In this document: piece by piece, positions 26,915-35,218 of the stretch
How positions within the stretch are numbered: position 1 is the first letter of the stretch
How the letters are laid out: each line of letters starts with the position of its first letter
Source of the DNA: Streptomyces sioyaensis
Lineage (GTDB): Bacteria > Actinomycetota > Actinomycetes > Streptomycetales > Streptomycetaceae
Assembly: GCF_004122735.1 (NCBI RefSeq)
Contig: NZ_SDIF01000006.1
Span: 1 to 64,000 of the forward strand
Length of the DNA: 64,000 nt
Direction: 5' to 3'
The notes under the pieces: model-generated
Database searches by the model: none
What the model saw: the letters and a program-made list of their open reading frames with translations, nothing else
What the model was told of the DNA's origin: nothing
Made by a program: the position numbers and the translations under genes

Positions 26915-29844
26915 CTGCTCCCGCCGGCGTTGCCGAGCGCGGCGACGAGTTGGGAGCGCCCGGCGATGTGCAGCTTCCGGTAGGCACGGGTGAGGTGGGT
27001 CTCCACGGTCCGGAGGGACACGAAGAGGCGTTGCGCGATCTGCTTGTTGCTGTAGCCCTGGGCGGCCAGCGCGGTGACCCTCTCCTCGCTGACCGTCAGA
27101 TTGCCACCGGGGTGCGCCGTGCGCGTGGTGGCCCGGCCGCCCGCGTCGTGCAACCTCTTCTGCAGGCGCTGGGCGAGCGAAGTGGCCCCGCACGCGGTGG
27201 CGATGTCCAGTCCGCGGCGTACGGCGGTACGCGCGCCGGCCCTGTCGTCGCGCTGCATCAGCGCGCGCCCGTAAGCGTGCAGGGCGCGGGCGAGCTCAAG
27301 ACGGGCGGGGGTGCGCTCCAGCGTGCTCACGGCCTCGGCCAGCAGGGCGAGCCCTCGCGGCCCGTCCGTCATCGCGCCCTGGGCGAGCAGCGCCACTCCC
27401 AGGGCGCGCGGGATCTCGCAGCGCCTCGCGAGCGCAAGCTCCTCCTCCAGGAGGGCGTGTGCGTCGCGACGACGGCCCAGCGCCAGCTGGAGGACGGCGG
27501 CACGGGACCGCCAGGGGGCGATCACCGGGCTGAGGGCGCCGGACGTCGCGAGGTGGTGACCGCACTCCCGCAGGAGCGACAGCCCGCCGTAGAGGTCGCC
27601 CCGCGCGGTGCGCAGCGCCGACAGGCTCATCAGGAAGCGGCTCCATTCCCAGGAGACGTCGGCCGGGTCGGTGCCGGCGTGCCGGGCGGCGAGGGTCTCG
27701 GCCGTCTCAAGATCGCCCTGCTCCACCAGGGTGTCGATTCTGATGGCTTCCAACGACAGCCAGAACGGTGGCTCGCCCTTCGGCCACGGCCCCTCGGCCG
27801 CGGCACCGGCCGTGGCGGCCGCCTCCCCGATGTCCCCCCGCGCCCACAGGATGCTCGCCTTGTAGACGAGCAGGGACGAGGACAGCAGGTCGAGGCGCCG
27901 GGCCCGGGTCTCCCGCAGCAGGTTTCCGCAGAACTGCTCGGCCCGGTCGAGCTGGTCCAGATGGAGCAGGGAGCGGGCCACGCAGTAGTGCAGCGGGAAC
28001 AGGTCGAGGGAGAACGTGGGCAGATTGACCCCGGCGCGGTTGACCAGCTCGACGACCTCCCCGGCCGGCTTGCCCGCCCGCAGCGCGTCGAACGCCCGGA
28101 TGCCCAGCAGTTGTCGTTCCCCCGGCGTGCTGCCCGTCAGTTCCTCGTCGACCCGCACGCTCGGCTGTCCTGGCGCGCTCCGCAGCGAGGGCCGCTCGAA
28201 CTCCAGCCACCAGCGCAGTGCCTCCTTGCGCAGCCGCCGCTCGCGGGCGCTCGGCGCCGGATGCTCCTGCGTGGACAGTTCGGCGGTCAGGCCGGCCAGC
28301 CCCACGGCAAGCCCGCGGTGGTCCCGGGTCAGGAGGGAGGAGTACGTGATCACGCCGACGGCCTTCGTGCGGAGCGAGGCGTCGTTCAGCCCCTCCAGCG
28401 CCCCCGCCGCGTACGACACCGCGAGGGTCGGGTCGTAGTGGCTGGCGGCGGTGGCGAGTTGCAGGAGGACCTGGGCCTGTTCGTCCGGCGTGATCGGCTG
28501 ATGCACGGCGTGGCGCAGATACGTCACGGCGGTCTCGGCGGCGCCCCTGCGCACCGCCTCTTCGGCGGCCCGGCGCAGGACGCTCACCGCCCAGCCGCCC
28601 TGCACCGGACCGGCGGCCAGGAGGTGTGCGGCCACCTCCTCGTCGGGCCGCCCGCCCAGGTGGAGCACCCGGGCCGCCCGGGCATGGGCCTCCCCCACCT
28701 CCTGGGGGGACCACTGGGCCCGCACGGTGTCCCGGACCACGGGGTGCGTGAAGCACAGGTCGTCGCCGGCGCGCAGCAGGCCGAGGGCGTGCAGCTCCGC
28801 CGCCGCGCACCGGATCACGGCCTCGCCCTTGCCGCAGTAGGCCGCCAGCAGCTCCGGCGGCCGGCGGTCGCCCAGGATGGCCAGCCCACGGGCGAGTGCG
28901 GCGGTGTCCTCGGACCCCTGGCAGAGCCGGTCCCTGATCTCCCGGTGCAGCGTGTGCAGGCCGAAGGTCGTGATGCTCTCGCGCCCCTTGCTGTCCGGCC
29001 GTACGCCGCTGCGCCGGGCATCGCACAGCAGCGCCCGCAGAAAGAGCGGGTGACCGTCGGTTGCGGCGTGGGCGGCGGCGGCGAAGGACGGATCTCCGGG
29101 TCGGGTGTCGAACACCTCCGCGACCAGGCGTTCCACGCTTCCCGGAGCCAGCGGCTTCAGGGGGATGGTGCGGCATATCGAGGGGTGGGCCAGCTCGTTG
29201 AACAACGCCTCGGGCGCGGGCCTTTCGCCCGTGCGCGTGGTGACGGCCAGCAGCACGGGGTGGGCGTCGGCCTGGTGCACCAGGCCCGCGAGCCACCGCA
29301 GCGACGGCGGGTCGATCGACTGCACGTCGTCGATCGCCAGCAGCAGCGGCCGACGACGCGCGAGGCGGAAGGCGAGGTGGGTCAGGCTCCGTATCGCCTC
29401 GGCCCCGTCGGGGCGGGCGCCGGACACGTGGTGCGGGCGGTCCGGCAGGCAGAGCATGCGCACGACCGAGTCGGCATCGCCGTTCAACGGATGCCCGTGC
29501 TCGAAGCCGGGGTCGGCGGCCAGCAGCGAACGCAGCAGCCGCCGGACCGTCCCGAAGGCGAAGTCACGCTCCAGCGCGTGGCAGTGTGCCCGCAGCACCA
29601 GGAAGTCGGGGAGCCCGTCGAGCCAGTGGTGCAACAGGGTCGTCTTGCCGATGCCGGCGTCCCCGTCGAGCTGTACGACCCGCAGCCCCCCGTTGCGGAC
29701 TTCCCCGGCCACCGCTTCCAGCGCGGTCAGCTCGGCGGCACGTCCCACGAAGGGCCACGCGGCCTGCTCGGACGCACGGTCCTGCGGCGGCTCGGCGCGC
29801 AGCGGGAGACCCGGATCCATCGTGTCGCGTCGGCGCCTGTCCAT
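26911..29844 (-). CDS. LAL-type LuxR family transcriptional regulator
   Basis: A 977-residue large ATP-binding LuxR regulator. It has an N-terminal AAA/STAND module with Walker A GDAGIGKT (residues 61-68) and Walker B PLLLAIDDVQ. A long TPR-like helical middle region follows, and a C-terminal LuxR helix-turn-helix (VTALAAQGYSNKQIAQRLF, then SLRTVETHLTRAYRKL). Such proteins are typical pathway-specific activators of Streptomyces biosynthetic clusters. It is the last gene of the minus-strand sugar/phosphate array, 248 bp after the MFS gene stop, so it has room for its own promoter. The TAG stop lies in a repeat element. Confidence 0.94.
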   Translation of the reverse strand: MDRRRRDTMDPGLPLRAEPPQDRASEQAAWPFVGRAAELTALEAVAGEVRNGGLRVVQLDGDAGIGKTTLLHHWLDGLPDFLVLRAHCHALERDFAFGTVRRLLRSLLAADPGFEHGHPLNGDADSVVRMLCLPDRPHHVSGARPDGAEAIRSLTHLAFRLARRRPLLLAIDDVQSIDPPSLRWLAGLVHQADAHPVLLAVTTRTGERPAPEALFNELAHPSICRTIPLKPLAPGSVERLVAEVFDTRPGDPSFAAAAHAATDGHPLFLRALLCDARRSGVRPDSKGRESITTFGLHTLHREIRDRLCQGSEDTAALARGLAILGDRRPPELLAAYCGKGEAVIRCAAAELHALGLLRAGDDLCFTHPVVRDTVRAQWSPQEVGEAHARAARVLHLGGRPDEEVAAHLLAAGPVQGGWAVSVLRRAAEEAVRRGAAETAVTYLRHAVHQPITPDEQAQVLLQLATAASHYDPTLAVSYAAGALEGLNDASLRTKAVGVITYSSLLTRDHRGLAVGLAGLTAELSTQEHPAPSARERRLRKEALRWWLEFERPSLRSAPGQPSVRVDEELTGSTPGERQLLGIRAFDALRAGKPAGEVVELVNRAGVNLPTFSLDLFPLHYCVARSLLHLDQLDRAEQFCGNLLRETRARRLDLLSSSLLVYKASILWARGDIGEAAATAGAAAEGPWPKGEPPFWLSLEAIRIDTLVEQGDLETAETLAARHAGTDPADVSWEWSRFLMSLSALRTARGDLYGGLSLLRECGHHLATSGALSPVIAPWRSRAAVLQLALGRRRDAHALLEEELALARRCEIPRALGVALLAQGAMTDGPRGLALLAEAVSTLERTPARLELARALHAYGRALMQRDDRAGARTAVRRGLDIATACGATSLAQRLQKRLHDAGGRATTRTAHPGGNLTVSEERVTALAAQGYSNKQIAQRLFVSLRTVETHLTRAYRKLHIAGRSQLVAALGNAGGSS

Positions 29845-30092
29845 CCGGTGCTCACCTTCTGTCGCTCGGTGTGTCAGACGCTTGCTTGCTTAAGCAGGTT
29901 GCACATGCGGCGGCGCGGATCGGATTTCGGTAAGTGATCGCCCTGTTCGGCGAGGTGGAGACCGCATGTGTCGTGGTACGGGCGGCCCGGTGTCGTGGTC
30001 GTGCCGCCCACCCGTCGTGGTCCCGGGCGGTCACGGGGTGTGACGGAGAGCGGCACCGTTCCGTGGGGCGGAACCAGTTGGGGAGACACCCC
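29845..30092 (-). promoter_or_regulatory. Upstream region of the LAL gene with a TGCTTAAGCA palindrome
   Basis: The 248-bp gap before the LAL gene holds a 10-base perfect palindrome at 29887-29896, about 45 bp upstream of the start, preceded by a TTGC/CTTGC repeat. Its other end carries the CTAGGGGGTGTCTC motif directly after the MFS stop. A promoter here is likely but no clear -10/-35 pair was identified. Confidence 0.35.
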
Positions 30093-30096
30093 CTAG
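30083..30096 (-). repeat. Solo copy of the CTAGGGGGTGTCTC motif at the MFS stop codon
   Basis: Fourteen bases identical to the termini of the 26743-26914 element. They begin at the TAG stop of the MFS gene (minus strand), and no second arm is nearby. It may be an insertion remnant or an unoccupied target carrying the same end sequence. A 12-base version occurs at 47345-47356, again at a stop codon. Confidence 0.6.
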
Positions 30097-31283
30097 AGCC
30101 GGCCGGAATCCGAATCCGTGCTGTGGGCGCGCAGGATGCCGGCCGTGCCCGCCGCGAGGAGGCAGCACGCAACCGGCACGAAGAACGTGAGGTTGAGCGG
30201 GGCGAAGCGGGTCAGCTGCCCGATGACGGCCGGCCCGGCGAGCATGCCGAGGTAGCCGAGGCCGGCGACGCGGGAGACGTTGGCGCCGGTGGCGGCGCGG
30301 TCGGCGTGGCCCGCCGCGCTGAAGAGCTGCGGGACACATCCGGCCAGCCCGGCACCGCACACGGTCCAGCCGAGCAGGGCCAGCGGGACCGAGCGGGACA
30401 ACGCCACCACCGTCAGGGCCAGTGCGGCCGTCGACGCCCCGTACCGCAGGACCGCCACCGGACCCCAGCGCGCGACCACGCGGTCGGCGAGCAGGCGGCC
30501 GACCGTCATGGCGGTCGCAAAAGCCCCGTAGGCGAGGGCAGCAGTGGAAGCGGGCGCGTCGAGGACGTCCCGCAGGTGCAGCACGCTCCAGTCGTAGGCG
30601 ACGCCCTCGGACAGCATCAGGACCAGCGCCAGGGCGGCCAGCATCCAGATGCGCCGTGGTGTGCGGCGGCGCGTCCCCGCGGCGGCCGCCGGCCCTACGT
30701 CGGTGTGGGGAGGCTCGGGCCCGAGCAGCGCGGGGGCCGCCAGTACGGCGGTCACGAGGCCGACGACCGCCGTGGCGCCGAGGGCCGCCACGGGGCTCCA
30801 GCCCCAGCCGAGCGCGCGGGCACCCAGCAGCGCGGCCAGCACGCCGCCGACGGAAAAGGTGGCGTGGAAGGCGGACATCACAGGGCGTTGGCATCCGCGC
30901 TCGACCTGGACGGCGTGCGCGTTCATGCTGACGTCCAGGCAGCCGTTGCCGAAGCCGAGCACCAGCAGCGCCGCCCCCAGCGTCCAGGCGCCGGTGGCCA
31001 GCCCCGGCAGAATCAGCGCCGCGCTGCACAGCGCGGCGCCGCACGGTACGACGGTGCGGGGGCCGAGGCGATCGGTGAGCGGCCCGGCGGCCTGCATGCC
31101 GAGGAAGGCTCCCCCGCCGAGCAGCAGAAGGAGCCAGCCGAGGACGGCATGGCTGATCCCGGTGCGGTGCTCGACGACGGGGATGTGGACGACCCACATC
31201 CCCAGGAGGAATCCGTTCAGCGCGAAATAGCCGAAGGTCGCCAGCCGAGCGGCGCGCAGCCGCCGTTCCCCGCCGAGAGACAT
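30093..31283 (-). CDS. MFS transporter
   Basis: A 396-residue major facilitator with 12 hydrophobic segments. Family marks are FLLGMWVVHIPVVEHRTGIS, GPLTDRLGPRTVV (the cytoplasmic loop 2-3 signature), GNGCLDVSMNAHAVQVER and MSAFHATFSVGGVLAALLG. These are characteristic of the YbjJ/fucose-permease-like branch, whose members move sugars or drugs. It lies between the ROK kinase and the LAL regulator, so it is the probable exporter or importer for the sugar-island product. The ATG at 31283 has AAGGAG nine bases away. A strong hairpin stands between it and the ROK gene. Confidence 0.9.
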   Translation of the reverse strand: MSLGGERRLRAARLATFGYFALNGFLLGMWVVHIPVVEHRTGISHAVLGWLLLLLGGGAFLGMQAAGPLTDRLGPRTVVPCGAALCSAALILPGLATGAWTLGAALLVLGFGNGCLDVSMNAHAVQVERGCQRPVMSAFHATFSVGGVLAALLGARALGWGWSPVAALGATAVVGLVTAVLAAPALLGPEPPHTDVGPAAAAGTRRRTPRRIWMLAALALVLMLSEGVAYDWSVLHLRDVLDAPASTAALAYGAFATAMTVGRLLADRVVARWGPVAVLRYGASTAALALTVVALSRSVPLALLGWTVCGAGLAGCVPQLFSAAGHADRAATGANVSRVAGLGYLGMLAGPAVIGQLTRFAPLNLTFFVPVACCLLAAGTAGILRAHSTDSDSGRL

Positions 31284-31339
31284 GAAGAGCAACTCCTTGG
31301 TTCGGTGGTCCGGCTGCCTGCGTACGGGGAAGAAGGGGA

Positions 31340-31394
31340 GGCGGTGCACCGGCGGGGAGAAGGTCCTGCCGTGCCTTCTCGCCGGTGCACCGCC
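31340..31394 (-). terminator. Long hairpin between the ROK and MFS genes
   Basis: Arms 31340-31359 and 31374-31394 form a 14-bp perfect stem, a small bulge (three extra G on one side) and six further pairs around a 10-base loop. It starts three bases after the ROK stop, so most transcripts of the upstream operon should end or be attenuated here. Confidence 0.65.
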
Positions 31395-31396
31395 GG

Positions 31397-32455
31397 TCAG
31401 GGGGCCGGGGCGGCAGGGGCGCCGTCGGCCGCGGCGGACGGGGGCCGTCGCGCGTAACGGTCGGGGGCGAGGAGGGTTGCCGCGGCGCCCACCAGGCAGG
31501 CGTCAGCGCCCAGAGCGGACGGGTGGAGGGATACGCCACGGACGAAAGCCAGCCCGGCGAATTCCCCCATCCCGGCCTCGATGGCCTCGAACAGCACCCG
31601 GCCGGCCTGTGCGACGCCACCGCCGATCACGATCCGGTCCAGATCGCAGACCGCGCACACGGAGGCGAACGCGGCGCCGAGGGCCCGGCCCGCGCGCTCG
31701 AACGCGGCCGAGGCCACCGGGTCGCCGGCGCGGGCCGCGGTGCTCAGGTCGCGCGCCGTGGACTGCCAACCGGGCCCGCGCCATCCGGCCCGGCGGGCCC
31801 AGGCGACCAGGGCGGTGCCACTGGCGTAGAGCTCCAGGCAGCCGCGGCTGCCGCACGGGCACGGCGGGCCGGCGAGGTCGATGACGGTGTGGCCGATATG
31901 CCCGGCGTTGCCGGAACGGCCCGTCCAGGGACGCCCGTCGAGGAGGAGACCGCCGCCGACACCGGTGGAGACGACACAGCCGAGCATGTGGTCGGCCCCG
32001 CGGCCGGCGCCTGCCCAGTGTTCGCCGACGGCCGCGCAGATGCCGTCGCCGACGAGGGTGACGGGGCATCCCGGTACCAGTGCGGCCGCCCGGTCGCGTA
32101 CCGGGAAGTCCCGCCATACCGGGATCATGACGGGGCTGATGGTGCCGCGGGCCACGTCGAGCGGCCCGGCGGAACTGACGGCGATGCCGCACACCCCGCC
32201 GTAGTGGGCGCCCGCCTGCGACAGCGGGACAGCGGCCGCGCCGGCCACGGCGGACCATGCCGCGTCGGGGTCCTTCCCGGTGGGAGTGGGTATCTGCGTA
32301 CGGGCCGACACCCGGGCCGCCGCGTCCACCAGTGCCGCCGCGATCTTGGTGCCGCCGATGTCGAGGGCCAGGACCGGGCGTGCGTCCTCCCCCGGCCCCG
32401 GAGCGGGCCGGGCCGCGCGGGAGTCCGTCGTCAGGGCGCGGGGGGTACGGGTCAT
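31397..32455 (-). CDS. ROK family sugar kinase
   Basis: A 352-residue ROK protein with the ATP-binding start LALDIGGTKIAAALVD, the GVGGGLLLDGRPW loop, AGNAGHIGHTVID, and the zinc-binding CPCGSRGCLELYASG (a CxCGxxGCxE motif) that marks catalytically active ROK sugar kinases. There is no N-terminal helix-turn-helix, so it is an enzyme and not a repressor. Substrates in the family include glucose, GlcNAc, mannose and C7-cyclitols (AcbM type). The ATG at 32455 is 65 bases after the GT2 stop; the operon direction and context point to phosphorylation of the pathway sugar or cyclitol. Confidence 0.9.
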   Translation of the reverse strand: MTRTPRALTTDSRAARPAPGPGEDARPVLALDIGGTKIAAALVDAAARVSARTQIPTPTGKDPDAAWSAVAGAAAVPLSQAGAHYGGVCGIAVSSAGPLDVARGTISPVMIPVWRDFPVRDRAAALVPGCPVTLVGDGICAAVGEHWAGAGRGADHMLGCVVSTGVGGGLLLDGRPWTGRSGNAGHIGHTVIDLAGPPCPCGSRGCLELYASGTALVAWARRAGWRGPGWQSTARDLSTAARAGDPVASAAFERAGRALGAAFASVCAVCDLDRIVIGGGVAQAGRVLFEAIEAGMGEFAGLAFVRGVSLHPSALGADACLVGAAATLLAPDRYARRPPSAAADGAPAAPAP

Positions 32456-32520
32456 CACTACTCCGCTGAGGGTGGTGGACGAGGCCGGAAGGGCCGGGCG
32501 CGGGAGGCGGGGCGCCGGCC

Positions 32521-33495
32521 CTACAGGTAGAGCACGCGATGCCGGACGCTTCCGACGAGCCGGCCGGACCGCAGGGCGGCCCGGGAAAGCCAGGCGGCCC
32601 GGCGGTCGGTGCGGCCCACGAGGTGGAGCCCGTGGCACAGGAGCCACCCCCACTCGCGCGCGAGGCCCGGGAGGGAGGAGCGGGGCATGCCGTGGGCGGC
32701 GAAGGTGCGGAAGAGCATGGGGTGGGACCTGCCGTAGCGGAACGCCTGGCGCACCATCTGCCGGACGGTCGAGCGCAGTTGGTAGTGCACGACGGCGTCC
32801 GGGACGAAGGCCAGTTCCCGGCCGGCGAGCTGCGCACGCCAGAAGAACTCGACGTCGTCGGATCCGTACAGGTACCGCTCGTCGAAGCCGCCGAGCAGCG
32901 CCCAGACCTCCCGTCGGGCACCGCAGTTGGCGCCGAGCGGGTAGGGCAGGAATCCGAAGGTATCGGCGAGACAGGCGGTCGGCTTGGGCGGGCGGGCGGC
33001 CAGCGCCACCGGATCGTTCAGGGAGACGCGTTCGAGGGCGCCGCCGACCGCCGGTGACCGGCGCAGCGCCTCCTCCATCGCGGTGAGCCAGCCGGGGGCG
33101 ACGACGTCATCGGCGTCGCAGAACACCAGGACGTCGCCCGTGCTGTGCCGGCAGCCCGTGTTGCGGGCACGGTTGACTCCCCCTCCCCCGGTTCCCCGGG
33201 TGCGGACGACGTGCAGCCGGGGCAGCCGGGGCCGGTAGTCGGCGGCGACCTCCCCGGTGCCGTCCTGCGAGCCGTCGTCGACGACGATGACCTCCCACGG
33301 CCCGGTGTAGTCCTGGCCGGCGAGGGCCTCCAGTTGCCGGCCGAGCGTGGCGGCGGCGTTGCGGGCGGGGAGGACGACGGAGACCAGGGGGAGCGGCCGC
33401 ACCGGCTGCGCTTCCTGCGCCGGTGCCGGTTCGGGTGCCGGCTCCGGTTCCGGTGCCGGCTGCCCGCCGGTCTGCTGGTTCCGTGCCGCCGTCAC
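32521..33495 (-). CDS. GT2 family glycosyltransferase
   Basis: A 324-residue GT-A glycosyltransferase. It begins with a Pro/Glu/Ala repeat tail (residues 11-33), then VSVVLPARNAAATL, VVDDGSQDGTG (residues 71-81), the metal-binding FCDADD (about 125-130) and the acceptor-side LLGGFDERYLYGSDDVEFFWR region. It uses a nucleotide-activated sugar, but the donor cannot be read from sequence. No membrane helix is seen. The GTG at 33495 overlaps the HAD stop as GTGA, so the two are co-translated. In context it would join the pathway sugar to an acceptor. Confidence 0.9.
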   Translation of the reverse strand: MTAARNQQTGGQPAPEPEPAPEPAPAQEAQPVRPLPLVSVVLPARNAAATLGRQLEALAGQDYTGPWEVIVVDDGSQDGTGEVAADYRPRLPRLHVVRTRGTGGGGVNRARNTGCRHSTGDVLVFCDADDVVAPGWLTAMEEALRRSPAVGGALERVSLNDPVALAARPPKPTACLADTFGFLPYPLGANCGARREVWALLGGFDERYLYGSDDVEFFWRAQLAGRELAFVPDAVVHYQLRSTVRQMVRQAFRYGRSHPMLFRTFAAHGMPRSSLPGLAREWGWLLCHGLHLVGRTDRRAAWLSRAALRSGRLVGSVRHRVLYL

Positions 33496-34307
33496 GGCCG
33501 TCTCCCGGTGTCGGTGGGGCCGGTGGGGCCGGTGGCCGCGTCGGTCGTGGCATCCGTGGGCGCGGGGGCCTGCTGGTCCCGCGGCCGCGGGTCTTCCGGC
33601 TGTGGGCCGTCCGGCGGGGGACCGCCCAGCACCGCGGCGAGCACGGCGTCGGTGTCCCGCAGGTCGGGGAGCACCGACTCGGCGCCGGCCGCCCGTAGTT
33701 CCGCGAGGGTGTACGTGCCCGTCGCCACGGCGATCGGCCGGGCTCCGCCGGCGCGTGCGGCCTGCACGTCCCGGACAGTGTCCCCGATCACGACCGTGTT
33801 GTCCGGTCCGAAGACGGCTCCGCAGCGGTGCCGCGCCCGTTGCTGCGCGATGCCCACCAGGTCGGCGCGCACGGCGCTGTCGGACCCGTAGGCGCCGATC
33901 CCGACCTCCACGCATTCGTGCAGTGCGACGGCGCGGAGCTTGCGGACGGCGTTCCGGAGCAGGTTGCCGGTCAGCAGGGACTGGATCACCCGGGGCTCGG
34001 CGCGCAGGGCGGTGAGCGCTTCGCGGGCGCCGGGCAAGGCGTGGCTGTGGTCGCGCAGTTCCTTCGCGACCGCCCGCAGGGACCTCACCATCGCCCGGTC
34101 CGCCGCGGACTGGGCGATGCCGGTGACCCCTTCGAGGGCGAGGAGCTCTTGCAGAATCGCGCGCTCGGTGCGGCCTTCCGTCTCCACGGTGGCGGTGGGA
34201 GCACGCCCGGTCAGCAGGGTGAAGGCCCGGGGGTACACGGACGTGGCGGCCGGCCCGCTGACCATCAGGGTGTGGTCGATGTCCCAGAGAACGAGGGTGG
34301 TGCACAT
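33492..34307 (-). CDS. HAD family phosphatase
   Basis: A 271-residue HAD hydrolase of the phosphoglycolate-phosphatase type. Motif I is LWDIDHTLM (Asp9 and Asp11, both catalytic acids kept), motif II is QSLLTGNLL and motif IV is VVIGDTVRDVQAA. The last 40 residues are a Pro/Asp/Thr-rich disordered tail. The ATG at 34307 has GAGGAG at six bases and lies 43 bases inside the PfkB gene, an unusually long overlap. It would remove a phosphate placed by one of the kinases of this operon. Confidence 0.9.
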   Translation of the reverse strand: MCTTLVLWDIDHTLMVSGPAATSVYPRAFTLLTGRAPTATVETEGRTERAILQELLALEGVTGIAQSAADRAMVRSLRAVAKELRDHSHALPGAREALTALRAEPRVIQSLLTGNLLRNAVRKLRAVALHECVEVGIGAYGSDSAVRADLVGIAQQRARHRCGAVFGPDNTVVIGDTVRDVQAARAGGARPIAVATGTYTLAELRAAGAESVLPDLRDTDAVLAAVLGGPPPDGPQPEDPRPRDQQAPAPTDATTDAATGPTGPTDTGRRP

Positions 34308-35218
34308 GGTGCTCCTCGGTTGGTGGATCGGTGCGGCCCCGTGGGGCCCGGGTTCCGGGGCACCGCGTAGGGGCCGCGGGTGGCCGCGCACAGGGCCGCG
34401 GTGGCCGCCGCGAACGTCACGGCCTCGGCAGCAGCGCTGCCGGTGCCCAGTGCGAAGGCCAGTGCGGCGGCGAAGTTGTCGCCCGCGCCGTAGCAGTCCA
34501 CCACCGGGCGGGGAGGACGGACGGCCCGGTAGCGTCGGGCGGTTGCGTCCCGTGCGCGGTACACGCCTCCTTGCGCGCCCTCGGTGACGACGAGCAGGCC
34601 CGGTGGCCGGGGCAGGCCCGTCGGGTCGCAGCGCTCCGCGGGATCGTCCGCGCTGCCCACCATGGCGTCCACGGGGATCCCCGCGGTGGTGAGGAGGGGG
34701 AACTCCCGGCTGGTGGCGGTGAGGACCGCTGCCTGCCGTGCCCGCGCCAGGGCCCCCGCTCCGCCGGCGGTGAAGTAGACGGTGTCGTAGGAGCGGAGGG
34801 TTTCCCAGGGCAGGTCGTCCGCCTCTTCCGGCTGGAGCCGTGCCCCCAGGGTGGTCGTGGTCCGCTCGCCGGAGGCGTCGACGAGGCTCACGGCGGACCG
34901 GGTGGGCCGGTCCCGTACGGCGGCCACCACCTCCACGCCGAGCCGGCCGAGCACCTCCCGGGAGCGACCGGCCGCCTGGTCGTCGCCGAGCGCCGTGAAG
35001 AAGGTGCACGCCCCGGCCAGGGCCGCGAGTCGCACGGCGGCCACCGCTCCGCCGCCGGCCGGCCCCTCCCAGAGGACCTCCGCGTGGACGATGTCGCCGC
35101 GGGCCGGCAGCTGCCGCACCCGCGCGATGGTGGTCCATTCCAGGTGTCCCACCACCGCGGCCCGCAGGCGGGGTACGGCGGCGGCCGGCGGGTGCCGGGG
35201 GGCCGGCGGGCCGGTCAT
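34265..35218 (-). CDS. PfkB family carbohydrate kinase
   Basis: A 317-residue ribokinase-like enzyme. The catalytic PfkB signature is present as VVDCYGAGDNFAAALAFALG, with the base GAGD aspartate. The N-terminal glycine-rich block is EGPAGGGAVAAVRLAALAG. Family members phosphorylate ribose, fructose, nucleosides or, in the acarbose pathway, the acarbose 7-hydroxyl. The start overlaps the APH-like kinase stop as ATGA, and its 3' end overlaps the HAD gene by 43 bases, so its last 14 codons are read in two frames. The substrate is unknown. Confidence 0.9.
   Translation of the reverse strand: MTGPPAPRHPPAAAVPRLRAAVVGHLEWTTIARVRQLPARGDIVHAEVLWEGPAGGGAVAAVRLAALAGACTFFTALGDDQAAGRSREVLGRLGVEVVAAVRDRPTRSAVSLVDASGERTTTTLGARLQPEEADDLPWETLRSYDTVYFTAGGAGALARARQAAVLTATSREFPLLTTAGIPVDAMVGSADDPAERCDPTGLPRPPGLLVVTEGAQGGVYRARDATARRYRAVRPPRPVVDCYGAGDNFAAALAFALGTGSAAAEAVTFAAATAALCAATRGPYAVPRNPGPTGPHRSTNRGAPCAPPSFSGTSTTP

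Noticed and set aside
31397..32455. ROK-family repressor
   Set aside because: It lacks an N-terminal helix-turn-helix and keeps the ATP site and zinc motif of an active kinase.
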